A stretch of DNA of 64,000 bases from Epiperipatus broadwayi (GCA_028023455.1 JAQFVV010012545.1:1732001-1796000); one strand, 5' to 3'. Shown: positions 38,772 through 51,321, numbered from the stretch's first letter. Notes: generated by a model not told the origin, from the sequence alone. Numbers and translations are program-made.

Positions 38772-40027
38772 AGCAGATATATCCCACTGGATGGCGCTGT
38801 TTTTGCGCTAAAACACATAAAAATGCCGTTTCCGCGGCCGACACCTTCGAACCTGCATTTTCTATAATACAACTTTTTTGTTGTGCTACAGATTGCAGGC
38901 CGCTATGTCGCGTCGCAGTACAGCATGTATGTTTTACGCAGCAAATACATTTTGCGAATTCGCACAGTTTATAAAATGATTACGGCTTGGGGAGAGGGTG
39001 TGTTTTTTTGAATTGGATGGAAATGTTGTTTTCATTGGATTTTTTTTTATTTTAAAGTATTGAAATGTTCAGATTTTGTAAAGTAATAATTAACAGACTT
39101 TTTACACCGTAGTGTATTGAAGTTTTAAGTAGTAAATGTTGACGAGATATATGAATAAAGTTATTTGGAATTAGGTAACGAGTCAAGTAACGTACTGTTC
39201 GTAACATTCCACGAGACATTTTAAGATTGTACAGTGTGTATATTTTTGAAATAAAAAAAAAGCGTTAACACAAAAATATCCAGTAAGAAAAGTACAATTA
39301 ATTGTACACTGTTTTTTTAAATGTCATAAAAAGCATATATTATAAACATTTTATATATATATATATTTGTCGTTGTTTAAAAAAGTTTTAGTTTCTTTCT
39401 TTTCTCAGACTACTGTTATTCTTTGTTGAATATAGTTTACATTTATTGTTATCATTTATTTTATAGATGTTAGTAAAAAAAAATATTTACAAAAATACGA
39501 TTTTGATATTTTTTATTTTAACCGTAAACCTAACCCTAAAACTAACCCTAAACTAACCCTAAAACTAACCCTAAAACTAACCCTAAAGCTAACCCTATAG
39601 CTAATCCTAAAACTAACCCTAATCCTAACCCTAAAGCTAACCCTAATCCTAACCCTAAACGTAAACGTAACAAGTTTTACTTTTAGTTATCATTCTATTT
39701 GAAATAAAAACTAGCGGTAAACAAAATCTTCGATAGAAAAAATCTCCGATAGAAAATTGATTTTTTCTAATAAAAAGAAAACTAAAAAAGACGAATCAAA
39801 TTGTAATTTGTTTATTTTATTTTACATTTATTATTATCATTTAATTTGTATACGTTAATAAAAAATAATATTTAAAATTAAGTAATATTTAGAAAAGACG
39901 ATTTTCTTTTTGTTTTTATTTTCGCATTACAAAAAACACATCAAAATGATTATAATTAACGGCCCGTGAATGATCATATTTTATAATTTTAGTGTGAAAA
40001 GTGCGCCATCGAGTGGGATTTAGCAGC
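38772..40027. mobile_element. 1.26-kb TIR element carrying telomere-like repeats
   Basis: Inverted ends of 26 bp (38772-38797 and 40002-40027) match at about 22 positions and share ATCCCACT followed by GATGGCGC. The interior lacks a transposase. It contains a CpG-rich patch (38790-38960), a GTACAATTAATTGTAC palindrome near 39292, and the CCCTAA-rich array at 39521-39670. I could not see a target duplication and do not assign a superfamily. Confidence 0.6.
39521..39670. repeat. Interstitial telomere-like minisatellite
   Basis: About a dozen variants of a 12-bp unit, CTAACCCTAAAA, with some CTAATCCTAA and CTAACCCTAAAG variants. Each unit contains CCCTAA, the complement of the TTAGGG telomere repeat used by most non-arthropod animals. 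It lies inside the TIR element at 38772-40027. Confidence 0.85.
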
Positions 40028-40034
40028 TATTCTA

Positions 40035-40492
40035 CGAGAACCACTTATTTAAAAGACATGATACTGAAAGCACTATATTAAAGATTTGGATATCCCATGG
40101 TAAGCAATTATAACAACAAACTGCAGAGTTGAGAAAGCAAAATGAGTGAATATGATAAGTGAAGAAATTAAAACAACATAAATGTGGGAAAGGTTAAACA
40201 AGTCTATGAAAAAAATCAAAATGTTTGAATTATAAAGGGAGAATATTTAGAAATATTTTTAAGAGAAAATAAGGAAACAAACTTTTTTGAAAATAAGTAT
40301 GCGCTCTTGAAAAGAGTATATTGAAGATTTGTTTAAATGAGAAAAAATAACAAATATAAATATGAGATATTATATAGAGAATAAAAATATGTTTGATGAA
40401 AATAAAAATGGACTTATTATAATAACAAGAGAAGACTTTGATTATAACAATTATGAAGATAAGAATAATAAGGCATCTGGTATAGATAATAT
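40035..40492 (+). pseudogene. LINE ORF2, segment 1 (before the RT core)
   Basis: A degenerate plus-strand reading ends with EDKNNKASGIDNI. This matches the KAPGIDxIPAEL motif at the start of AP-type LINE reverse transcriptases. Upstream readings (EYIEDLF) match the linker that precedes it. The reading is cut within NI by the solo LTR at 40493-42964 and resumes on its far side with NILIEF. Confidence 0.65.
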
Positions 40493-42968
40493 TGTACCGG
40501 TATAAATCCACCACGCTTACTCATACACAGTACCCGAGTTCAAACCCAGCCCACGCTTAAGAATAAATTCCAAAACGCCAACTGAATTCAAACCCAAACC
40601 CCGGTATGACTAACCGATGATGACTTTATAACAGCACGGGGTTATCCCTTTTCTAGCTCAGCTCAGAACATAGACTAATTCTTACAGTTAATGATATATA
40701 TATTTATTATACTCTAGATATTGGAACGGTCATTCATGTAACGTACATATTTAAGTTGCCCATACAGACAGTAAGTGGCTACCTAGACTTAGAGAGTAAT
40801 AAGGTGGAGGACACAGAAAGTAGATTAAATAAAGTGTTTAATAAGAAAAATAGAAAGCATATAACTATAGCGTTCAACAGTACGGTAAGACTTCCATGAA
40901 TCCTCTGGTATTTAGCTACTAGTCTTTAACAATCATTTTATCTCGTGAACAAACTCATGCCAATAGCTGTGTAGTTAAATGATTGACGGGTGGCTAAGAG
41001 AATCAGAGTATTTGAGCATTGAAAAGATATTTATCAAAAGGGGTTTTATTAACTTATTTTATTCGAATAGACTCAAGCCGTTATGTAGATGGACAGTTGG
41101 AAGTGGTTTTATATAAATACGGCATGGAAGATAGATGTACTGGTGGTTGCCTATATTCAAGAGCCCTACAGTAATCACTTGCGGTGCATTAACGGAATAC
41201 CGGGCGGCTTGTACTTTGACAAGGCTTAATGCCCCCAAGTAGCTCCGGGACACGACAACCAGCCGGGATCATTTCGAACCCGGTGATCCAAGAGATTACC
41301 TGGGAAAGAAACTGCTTTCATTCCCCAATGGTAGAATGGCGAGACGCTAACTTCAGCGAAGGGAAGGCATTGCCACAGACATCAAGGACGAGTACTTGAA
41401 GTGGATTTTTAAAAGAAATTATACAAAACCTGGAATCTATTCGTCCATTTCTACGCCACAGGCTGAGATCCTTATCCCAATAAAATATAGCGGAATTAAA
41501 CTGACCGCGAGAACAATAATTAATTAAATTTACTCTGAAACCCTTAACCCTCCAGGTTGACAGGCGGTAGCGATAGTATTAAATTATACAGTGAGTTATT
41601 TCTCATATCGTACGTGACATTAATATAACACTTTAAAACCAATATATATATATCTAACATTGAACCTTAGATTGCAATTATATGACAACTTAACATAGAA
41701 TAATAAAGGGATTTAACATTTACCAACTCGAAATATAAAAGAATATTTAATTCGGAAAACGAAATTTACTTTTAAAATAACTTGATCATTATTGTACACT
41801 AGTTTTACACAGAGTTGGGAAATATTACTATTGGCATCGTTTGTTTATGGAATATGCAACACAAAAAAAATATAAATGCATTCATTTGAATTATTATTAC
41901 TATTAATTACAATTTTTATAAATTATTTCTAAAGACTAGAGCGGAGGATTAAAAGAAAAGAAAATTTACTGACAGGTTAAACAATAGCATTATAAACGAT
42001 ATAAAAACTTACATGTAACTTATTTGATTGATCACATTAAGCTCGGGAGAAAGTTAAAAGTTCGTGTAACACAGTTACTCTTCTTTCTTCATCCGGCTTG
42101 GCTTTTCCCGATTGAGATTCCCGACGAACGTAGGCGCGCATTTTGAAAGTTATTTGCAAGGCATTGTCAATTTGGAGATTGGAAGCTGGAAACTATGAAG
42201 CACAAACAACATGATCACTCAGCGGCACGAAGATTCAATTTGGCAGGACAGAGATCAGCTCCTGGCACTTAGCCCATCAACATTGCGGTTTACAGGTGAG
42301 CTTCTTAACAAAGTTCTAGGAATTACTCTAGCAGCTGCAGTGCTGTCTTAAGACTACCTCTCTCAACCACGTCAAAAGTTAGAATCCGTTTTTTCTCTAA
42401 GATGGCCACGATTGACCTTTCCGCCTGGTTTTTGTGTTTAAGCTCCTCCTACTCTCTCTAGCTTCCAGCCATCCAGCTTGACCATACAACATTAATTATC
42501 CATTCCCATTGTCCTTTTACTTTGATACGCAATTTTTAAATTGACACGGTAATTACAAATCTACATTTCTTATCTAATTTCGAATACAATTTAATTACTC
42601 TGTACATTTGTGTAATTTAGATTTTAATTAAAAACACTGATCAAAGGAATGTGACTTTTGATCAGTATTTTTAAACGACTTTGTACAATTTTAAAAAAAA
42701 AACAAAATTCAAACAAATACGCCCGCAATGAACTTTAAATTAAACTGATATAAACCCACAAACCACGCACACACGAATATTATTTCATGGTTTGTGACAT
42801 TTATATACAAAATCTTACATATTGATTTACAAAACTTAAAATATATAACTAATTTTTTTATTATGACTGAAAATAGACAAATCTCACTGCGGGCAGATAG
42901 TGGTTCGAATTACCGTACTTCAAACACATGAAACGAAGATCGGTTCTTCGATCTGTCTGTTTCAATAT
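40489..42968 (-). mobile_element. 2.47-kb solo-LTR-like insertion (right copy of inverted pair) in a LINE
   Basis: The element spans 40493-42964 with ATAT flanks at 40489-40492 and 42965-42968. It is the reverse complement of 6990-9455 with only a few percent difference by eye. Removing it plus one ATAT restores the LINE reading GIDNILIEF across the junction, which independently proves the boundaries to the base. No internal coding region. A CAG/GTGAG donor-like site occurs near 42293-42300, but nothing shows it is used. Confidence 0.85.
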
Positions 42969-43694
42969 TCTAATTGAATTTTAAAAAAATTGCAATGATG
43001 TCATTAAAAATAAATTATTTGATGTACAAAAACTAATACCTTTCCCCCCAAAAAAGGTAAAGGAACCAAATGTAGCATGAATTATAGAACAATAGTTCTA
43101 TTATACCATATCTTGGAGATTTTATTTGTAATAATTAAAAATAGAATTCAAAAAAAGATAGATGTTAGATGGAGGTCAATATGGTTTTAGACCTGGGAAA
43201 GGAACTAGATAAGCAGTAATATCACTAAGAATGACTTGGCAAAAATTATTGGAAATGAATGGGGAATCTTCTATGGCTTTCAACAACTTCGAGAACGCTT
43301 TTGGCAGAATGGATTTGTTTAAAATGATGAATTATGTAAGGCTTGTTCGAAAGATAGATGGCTAATTTTGAATTAATATAAATGTCAAAATATAGAAATA
43401 GTTATAATTGTAAAATAAATTCTAACATAAGAAGAGATAAGAGGTGAAACTGTCCATTATCACCCTGTTTATTATTCAATTTATTTATTAAGAATATAAA
43501 AAGAATTATAAAAAAGAAAACTAAAGGAATTAAGATTAATGATAAGCATATTCATTGTACTCATTAGGCAGATGATATATCATTATTTGCAGATTTAGAA
43601 AAATAAAATAGTTAAGATATTCAATATGCTTATTGTTGTGTTTGGTTGAATTGCAGGATTCAGACTCAAACAAACAGTAATATCAAAATAAATA
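42969..43694 (+). pseudogene. LINE ORF2, segment 2 (reverse transcriptase core)
   Basis: It continues segment 1. Recognisable RT landmarks in order, across frameshifts and stops: NYRTIVL near 43080, GFRPGKGTR near 43185, MAFNNFENAFGRMD near 43275, CPLSPCLF near 43455, and ADDISLFADLEK near 43570. These correspond to RT motifs 1 to 5; the YADD box is degraded to an ADD form after a stop. It is interrupted at its 3' side by the gypsy element and resumes at 54784. Confidence 0.75.
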
Positions 43695-43788
43695 TGGACA
43701 CTCCCAAAGTACAGTTGTATGTAGATAAATGTAGTTACTATTTTGCTGGCCGTGCCGAAAGACTGGACTCACTTCCGGCTGTATATAT
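43695..43788 (-). mobile_element. Gypsy 3' LTR, distal piece (split by a later insertion)
   Basis: 43697-43788 matches 54202-54290 (CACTCCCAAAGTACAGTTG, then CTCACTTCC, then GCTGTATATATT). The rest of this LTR is at 46684-47184, displaced by the insertion at 43789-46679. The terminal TGGACACTCCC would give a CA end on the minus strand. Confidence 0.65.
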
Positions 43789-46683
43789 TGAAACGGTCAG
43801 TTTCATCCATCTGCCCGTTTCACTTATTTTACCCACACATCTATCCATATGCCAGGTTTAAACCCTCTCAGAGTAACCATTTAAATAACGTTAAATTATC
43901 ATATATGCAGAATCACATATATATATATATGCGAGCGGTATGTCTGTAATTTAATAGTGTATGTATAGATTTACAGATATGTATGCATTTTATATTTCTA
44001 ATTTAAAAAATATTTTAGTTTAAATTATTATTATATTATTGGTATATATCACAGATATGTATATTCATTTTATAAATATTTCTAGTTTAAGAAATATTTT
44101 AGTTAAATTATTTAGCCAATTTTATTGATGTATTATTGAAATCGCATACGTATATTTCCTGTTATTCTGCACGTATGGTTATAAAATTAGTCTTCTACTA
44201 ATTATGAAAGTAACTGTCAAAATAACCTTTGATTTTGTAAACAGATTTTAAAGTAGGCACGCATTGGTCCTAAAATAGCGTGGACTTCATTTGTAAATAT
44301 AAAATGTTAATAACAAAATAACGCAGGAAAACAAAAGCTCAATTACTGGTTATAATTAAAAATGTTTTTCTAAAATAAATAAATGGGTTTTTCTATTAGT
44401 TGTAACTATTAAATATGTTTGCTAAAATAAATAAATGTACTTTCCAGCTGCGTTCAAGCTCGTAAAAAATTAACAGGTGGCCAGAGTTTGAAAAGTATAT
44501 ATACTTAGGGTTTTGTTGCCAGGAATCGAGTATATATATAATAAGTGAGTTGTAAGCAGAACCTATGCCGGTTTTACCTTCAAAATGATCGAGTAGAACA
44601 GCGTTAAATCACCTCTCGGCACTTGGCCGGGGATGGAAAGACTTTGGTCCAATAAAATATAATGCCGCACACCAGAGAAGCAGCCCATAGAAAATCTCTA
44701 TTAACTTTAAATCATCGTCAAAAGTGTCAACTTAATATCCTCCTAAGTGCCCAGAACTGTAATCCAGAGAACCGCAATGGAAACAACTGAATGATAAAAT
44801 TTCTCTCAGAGCTCTTCTTTCTTTTAAAAGCTAGCTATGTATTAAATCGCCTTTCCCAAACACCTTTACTAAAATCTGCAAAGAAGACCGTTAAATGCAA
44901 AATCTTGCCTGATTGTAAAACTTGAATTCTCTTTTAAAATGTAAAACTTGAATTCTCTTTTAAAATGTAAAACTCTAACAATCTATTTTAAATATATAAT
45001 TTCCTGTGGTCTTTTATGCCTATTTCTAAAAATATTCAATTTATTCTATGATTTTATCATTTTAATATTATATGTATTTAATATGCCAAATGACTCGAAA
45101 CCGCAAGTATTCATAAATATAATTTTAGCTTATCGATCTGCGAAGATAATTTCAAATCTTCGCTATAATAAATATTAAATAATTGAGTTATTAATTTTCA
45201 TTCTCACTCGCTGTTTCGAGATCATATTATTATTTTACTGATTAATTTTTCGGTATTAATATTACAATAATCAGTTATCTAGTTAAGATTGTAGTTTGCT
45301 TAATTCTAGTTAGGAATTATAACTATTTATATATGTAACTCGCGCATCATAGGAACTAGCCACAGAGATATTCTCAAAGCATATTTTAATGTTTTATTCA
45401 TAATTACCCCGCAAATATGCTTTGTCCTCCTTAGATTTATATATGTTGAGATGCAGGTGATAATATTAAAATAGGTTACTAATTAAGTTAGTCGCTAAAT
45501 AGTATATTTAAAATACTAAATTTGAGAACTGGATTGTATAAATATGCAAAAAGACGTTATCTAATTTTAAGGCATGCCAATATAAATTTACGTATTTGCG
45601 TTATATCTATGTATAAGTTGTGGATGTGTTCTTATGAAGTACGCAATTGATTCTTGATGAAGTGCTGGTGGAGGCCACCCTCATCCACTTTAGTTCGGGT
45701 TAAAGCACACACTTTTAGAACTAGGGCACAAGGACCTAGATTATTCATAATGCTTATCCGACTCCCTGAATTACTAAGGTTCCTATTCGTAGCAAGTTAA
45801 GTGGTTTTAGGGCAAACCGAGCATTCGATGCTGAAGCCCGTGAATAATGACCCATTCGCACCTTTGAACTTTATTAATATTTTAATATGTGCCATAGAGG
45901 ATATAGATAAACCTATCATAAACCAGTTTTCTCTCCTTTTTATATTAAATGCTTATCTAGCATTAGTGTACACCCTAATCTAGGTTAACACGTTAACCTG
46001 CGTATCTCTGAGCCTAATTACATGCTCGAATTAACTTTGTATAGATAGACGCCATAAGAGCGCTATTAAGTTAGTTATATAACTTTGGTAGCAGACTACA
46101 TAAGAGCTAGAAATTTGGCATGTTAAAACTCCAATACCGCACTACACTTATTAAACATCTATTATGAGATACGTAACATTAATCTCTTTAGTTTTATAAC
46201 GCCTATGAGCATAATATCTCACGTTTCCATCACATAATATATTTTAATTTCACAATTATTGTTTTATTAAATTTATATTTAAAATCATAACTCGTTTTCA
46301 TAATTTTATTGTCCGTGAGTTCATTTTATCCAACTGGTGCACATACATCATTATATCTATAGGTAGATTACTCTATTAAATTTCATAATCAATCATTGAT
46401 ATTTTAATTAACCACTTAGTCATATGTGTGTATATCTGACCAAATCAGTATTAAAATGAGTTAATTTGTTTTACCATGAGTGACTGCCGGACCGAGGTTA
46501 AATTAAATGTCTGTGTAAGTTGAGAAGTGTCATCCATAGGGTATTACATCGTTGAGCAGAGGTGAAAGGATTGAATGTTGGTCGGATTCTGGATCCCAGT
46601 ATCCTTATTCGATCAGCTTTAGTGTATTTTGCCTGTGTTCTAGATTTTGTTACGTGGAGGGACAATTCTTACCGTTACAATAT
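43785..46683 (+). mobile_element. 2.9-kb solo-LTR-like insertion inside a gypsy LTR
   Basis: The element spans 43789-46679. It begins TGAAACGGTCAGTTTCA, a hairpin with a TGAAAC/GTTTCA stem, and ends ACCGTTACA. Flanks are ATAT at 43785-43788 and 46680-46683. The other gypsy LTR (54281 onward) has the empty site GTATATATTAGC, which confirms both the insertion and the 4-bp duplication. The interior has a 26-bp tandem duplication near 44919-44970 and a roughly 70-bp one at 43970-44115, and no gag or pol. Confidence 0.8.
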
Positions 46684-47184
46684 TAGCTTGTCTCATGAGT
46701 TCTGGTCTTAACTCTTCTGGTTGTACTGGACAGTTTGCCTCGAGTTTGTTAAATGACCCTTCTGCCTGTATAAGACAGCTTGCCTCGAGTTTGCTGTAGT
46801 CATAGCAGTTTCCAGATCTATCGAGGACTTTCCTCACTGCGTAGATGTATCATATAGTTAATATAGTAAAAACACCTTCACTGTTGGAAGTAGTTTCAAT
46901 GGAGAGCACATTGAAACAGATGTTCACTGGCTTGACTCCAAAATGGCTGACTATTTATTACCAGATCCTCTACCTTACTTGCAGCAATAGATTCAGAGAG
47001 CCTAACCAATGGTAGAATTTATATACATATTTATATTGTTCATACTTATGTTTTATCCTTTGGCCATTTATACATTGGTAATCCATATGTTTACACATTG
47101 GTTAGCAGAAATGCATGCTCAATCCAATCAGATAAGAAAGGAATCTGGACTAGTCCACTTCTAAAGGCAAGATCAGATATAACA
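46684..47184 (-). mobile_element. Gypsy 3' LTR, proximal piece
   Basis: Similar to 54290-54783: AGCTTGTCTCATGAGTTCT, TTAACTCTTCTGG, GTAGTCATAGCAG, AGTAAAAACACCTTC, GTTTACACATTG and GGACTAGTCCACTT recur in order with moderate divergence. On the minus strand it starts TGTTATATCTGATC right after a purine-rich tract (47185-47196, GGGGGAGGGA on the minus strand), the expected polypurine tract. Confidence 0.75.
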
Positions 47185-47843
47185 TCCCTCCCCCTGGTAA
47201 ATTTAGCCCTGGAGAATAGAGGAATTGAGATGAACTGGATAATGTGTTGTCCGCTTTGTTGGTTTCTTGGGTTTATTACTATTCTTGTCTTAATCATCTC
47301 CTTGTTTGATGGTCTTATCCCTGTTTGTTTGCTGCTGTTTTCAGTTTTGTGGTCATCATTTTCACTTGATGTACTTGTTTCTGTGTGATTCAATCTCAGC
47401 TGGTTTAGATGGTGATAATGTTGATAACCATCTATGGTTTGAACTACTACAGTGTAGAGTCCTTTCAGTTGTATAACCACTGCTGATAGCCATTTTGTGG
47501 ATCCATAGTATATTCTGCAAAGGATGTGAGTCCCTATTGGTTTTTTTATATTGCTGTTTTCTTTTTCTACATATTCAGAATCAGGTTTCAGGACTGAAAG
47601 GTTAGTTTGGAGGTCTATTAAAAAGCTGTTCTGCTGGAGTCTTTCCTGATGCTGTACTTGGTGTGGAGTGCTGTGCTAGCAGTCTTGTGGCAATTCTGGT
47701 ATTCTAACTTCCTGTATTTATTTTGTTTGATGTTGTGATCTGGTTCACTTTTGTCACTACTAAGCCTAAGTAACTGAACCAGTTTGCCTGACAGTCTGAG
47801 ATTGACTTGCTGCTAGGATGCAGCTTATGTTTATTATTCTTAC
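47185..47843 (-). pseudogene. Gypsy pol fragment: protease remnant joined to integrase C-terminus
   Basis: Minus-strand readings downstream of 47700 give STPSTASGKTPAEQLF (the integrase STPHSTTGxTPAELLF motif), then KWLSAVVIQLKGLYTVVVQT and YHHLNQLRL (the pol C-terminal tail ending in a VDQLR-type motif). Nearer 47843 the reading LHPSSKSISDCQANWF resembles the protease middle. Reverse transcriptase and RNase H, over 2 kb in intact relatives, are missing, so an internal deletion joined protease to integrase near 47700-47760. The open minus frame 47091-47480 runs from this tail into the LTR. Confidence 0.65.
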
Positions 47844-49881
47844 TGAAACAATTTACCCCTATTCTGAGTACTGTTTACGTTTTTAAAATTATAATTTAGC
47901 TGAATTCAAACCTTTATCCTTATCAAACCAATTTTCTATAGTTATTCTTTCTTTCCGAGGGTGAATTTTTACAGTGACGCATGTATTAACTAACGGCCCT
48001 TCCCATACGAAGTTTTCCCGAAAACAAATCGAGTCATTCACCCCTTACACGAAGTTTTCCCGAACTTTGGGTCATTCAAAGGGGTAAGTGAAGCAACCGA
48101 CAGCAAAACACATACACATCAGGTAATGAAATCGAACCCTCCCAGCTTTAACTTAACTTTAACTAGACCTCTACGTTTATGGACAACGAATGTATTTTTT
48201 TTTGTTCGTTGCCAAGCGCCAAACTCGTTATTCAACAAGAATCGTAGGGTCCATTAAATATTTATTTGATTCAGCCTTTTAATTAGTTGCCCGTCTTAAT
48301 GCTCAGGGTGTGGTAGCGCCATGCGCCGGAGAAGAAACGAAAGGGAATGCAATTTCAAATCAATTCGTTCTATATCTTTCTATTTCTGTTATCCCATTAA
48401 AGTTTAAACTAAATCTTTTACAATCCTCATATACTTTGCTATCTAATCTGTCTCGCTATAAATTATCATTAAATTCACACCAGCACGCACGTGTATAAGA
48501 TTTTGGAACTCATAAATTCTATAACGTGTATCGCACTAAATCAATAATTTAGCTACAGATCTACTATTACTTATTTAAAAAACACAATCAATAAATGGCA
48601 CACATATACATATAATAAATATTTTAATGAAATATTATTAAGGAGAAGACAATAAAAAAAAACATTTAATAATACAGGTATAGTATGAAATATTCTTGCA
48701 ATTAGGTTGGATTAACTTTAAAAATTGAAAATGGCATAATAAGTGTATATTTACCGGTATAGTATAATTTGAATAACTGGCGTATGTGTTTCCGAGTGCA
48801 CTCGCAAAAAGATTCCGGGAATCCTACCTAGGCAAATATGGCATCCATCGCTTCCACTTAACATTTCATTCCTTTAGTCCCTCTAAAGTGGCGTATTCAA
48901 TCTTCTGTTCTTTATTCTTTCGGCTTAATTCCGGAATGGCATACGATCTACACTGGATTCAAATAGCTTTAGTTATGTAGGGCAGTTGGAGATGTTGATT
49001 GTAGAATATATTAACGTGGCATATTAAAATGGCTGGAGTCCGAACACCGACCAAGCATGATGGTGATTCTACCCCATGCGATCCATGAGGTCACTCATAT
49101 ATGTAGTTTAGTTCGCACAATTTGCTTCTCCAACTTTCTTCTTTTCAGCTAATAAATTTTCTTCAAATAAAATTTAGAATATCTTACACGTAAGACTAGC
49201 AGAGCTCAACTGTCCGTTTTTTCAAATTAATTAATCAATCCCAGTTGCCTCCCACCTGATCGCTGGTATTCCTTTGTTTCAAAAATAGATTTTCTTACAA
49301 AAATGTCAAACAAAAGGAAAACCACTTAGCGATCTTGACTTTTACTTATCTCTCTTTTTCTTTTTAAATTCCTGAACTTTTAATTACAAATCCTTTTGTC
49401 AACTTTAACCACACAAAAGAGATCGAAAAATAGTTCAATAACTAATGGCATTCCATGTTCATTTTTCTTAATCAAAATTATTTCTGAAAAATCCATTTAA
49501 TTAAAACAAACACACACAAAAAAATATATATCCATTCAAGCAGTTGGATTTTGCTTTCTTTATTTTTCTTTCTTTTTATTGAACAATGCGATCCATTTTG
49601 CCAATTCATTCAGGAAGTTTATACTCACAAAAAAAACTTTTCTTTTACCTGCTTTAAAGTCTTCTAAATTTCTACTTTCCTGTTCTCAACAATAATATCT
49701 ACCTACATATATGTATGCCACTCATAATATATACCCACACCCCTCGTTCCAGCAAATACACGTGCGCTTGGTATGTGCGACTTTTATAAATAATTATCTA
49801 ATACTAATAAATAAATAAAAATTATATACAACTACATTCTCGTTCCTTTTGTAACAGGGTTTGAACCCAGTTCCTGTTACA
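47844..49881 (-). repeat. 3' LTR of the gag-only element (2038 bp)
   Basis: In minus-strand terms it starts TGTAACAGG and ends TTGTTTCA. The first 32 bases form a hairpin with a 9-bp outer stem TGTAACAGG/CCTGTTACA and an inner GGGTT/AACCC pairing. A CGAAGTTTTCCCGAA word occurs twice near 48008-48063. The plus frames 48310-48498 and 48786-48980 are open in both LTRs with almost no change, as expected for recent copies. Confidence 0.9.
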
Positions 49882-49896
49882 ATGCCCCCCTGTTGG
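49882..49896 (-). other. Polypurine tract of the gag-only element
   Basis: The minus strand reads CAGGGGGGCAT directly before the 3' LTR start TGTAACAGG. This is the expected position and composition for the second-strand primer. Confidence 0.75.
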
Positions 49897-50026
49897 AAAG
49901 ACTTCAAAACGAGGTTTATTTCGTTTTGAAGGCTAAAGAAAAAAAAACTCTGACCCTAACCCTTTCCCATATGTACATGTCCTTTCCCTTCTCTTCTGTT
50001 CCCCATAAACTTCATTTTATTATTTG

Positions 50027-50989
50027 CTATGGTTTTTGGCGATTAGAATCTTTTCCTTGATCATCGTTTCTCCATTTGCCTCGATCTATAGGTTTATCCT
50101 GTTCGCTTTCACTCATATCTATAGCGCCTAACATCTCAGCCACCTCTTCAATCGATGACCTCCCATTCCCTATCAGCATCTGTTCGATCCTTGTTGGCAA
50201 ATTGTGCCTGATGATTCTAATTATATGTCGCTCCATCATATTGCATTCGTCCAAGGTTCGCAATTTAGCCACTTGTCACCGAAAAAATTGCGTGTAGTTC
50301 TCTTGCCCATTTACTCTATATTTTTCCTGCATTATACGGTATCTAACGACCTCTTGCTGCTCTTCCGACCAAAACGTTTCACACACAGCTTCCGTATACT
50401 CTTTAAACGTTCGAGGTTGGCAAAATAGAGACTCCCACCATGACAATGCACTCCCCGCCAAGTTGCTACACGCTATTATTACCTTGTTCCCTTCCGACAT
50501 TTCGTTTACATTAAAGTACCTCTGTAGGCTCTTGAGGTGCTCTACTGGCGCCTCTTCTATTTGACCGGAGAATGAACGGATCTTAAGGAATTGGTTAACA
50601 TTTGTCTGGCTACCTATCCCTTTCTCCATGATTTGCTGCTCTTCCCTTATCTTCTCTCCTATTATGACTCGACCCATCTTAATTTTATTTTCCTCTGTAT
50701 TTTCCTCTACTTCTAATTTATCTGTCGCTTGCTTTTCACTCTCCCCCACCTCTGCCTTACTGCTTCCTATTTCTTCACGCAACTTTTTCTCCAATTCTGC
50801 CAAACTCTTTTCATTTTCTATCTGCATCTCTGATAACCTTTCGTTCATTTCTACCTTTACCTCCCTTATTTCTTTTCGTAACCTTTCTTCCATTTCTCGT
50901 AACATTACCATGATCTGTTTAAACATGTCCATTTTCTTTCCCTTGTCCGACGTTTCTGAATCCATGTTGCTCTGTGACCTAGTTTTCAT
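50027..50989 (-). pseudogene. gag: Ty3-type gag of the gag-only element, one in-frame stop
   Basis: A start ATG at 50989 opens 237 codons to a TGA at 50278-50276. The same frame continues from 50275 for 82 more codons to a stop at 50027, about 320 residues in all. Residues about 30-90 are a charged coiled coil (heptad-like EMEERLRKEIREVKVEM). Then comes a retrotransposon gag (capsid) domain with GSALSWWESLF, TFKEYTEAVCETFW and ENYTQFFR; the post-stop part begins QVAKLRTLDECNMMERHIIR and completes the capsid C-terminal half. No CCHC zinc knuckle follows; the tail is charged (RGKWRNDDQGKDSNRQKP). The TGA fits decay of a CGA arginine codon, or programmed readthrough. Confidence 0.85.
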
Positions 50990-51321
50990 CCGATTTTAAT
51001 TTTATATTATTTTTGTTTAATGCGATTAACAATACGTGCCGGGTTCAATGTCCCAGCCCCCAACCATTTCTCCACGTAGTATTTATTTTTCCCCTTTTTG
51101 TTTTTGCCCTATTTGTCTATTTACCATTAAATTCCATTATTATTTTTCTCTTCCCAGAAAAAAAAAATATTTATCTAAACAGCATTCATTTTTACACTTA
51201 AAAAAAAAAACTATATTTCCTCTCTTTGTTTTTTTTTTTAAAAAAAATTTTCTCCCTTTGATTTATGCGCCCTCTATATCCTTCAGCCGCATTCACCCTA
51301 TCGATCTCCATTCTTCAAAAG

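Noticed and set aside
39521-39670. True chromosome end
   Set aside because: The array is short, degenerate, inside a TIR element and flanked by ordinary DNA on both sides.
40230-40514. 94-codon minus frame, hydrophobic
   Set aside because: It is the reverse complement of an A-rich LINE segment and crosses the LTR junction.
6990-42964. A single giant transposon with 2.47-kb terminal inverted repeats
   Set aside because: Each arm has its own 4-bp duplication (CTAT, ATAT), and the right arm demonstrably splits a LINE, so these are two separate insertions.
6990-46679. DNA transposons with 6-bp TSD (AATATT) and GAAAC/GTAACGG ends
   Set aside because: Initially considered, but shifting each boundary by one base gives TG..CA ends and a cleaner 4-bp ATAT duplication, matching the proven LTRs at 47844-53383.
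48310-48980. Plus-strand frames repeated in both LTRs as a gene family
   Set aside because: They are identical only because the LTRs are recent copies; no coding signature.
50628-50999. 123-codon plus frame opposite gag
   Set aside because: Antisense shadow of the gag coding strand.
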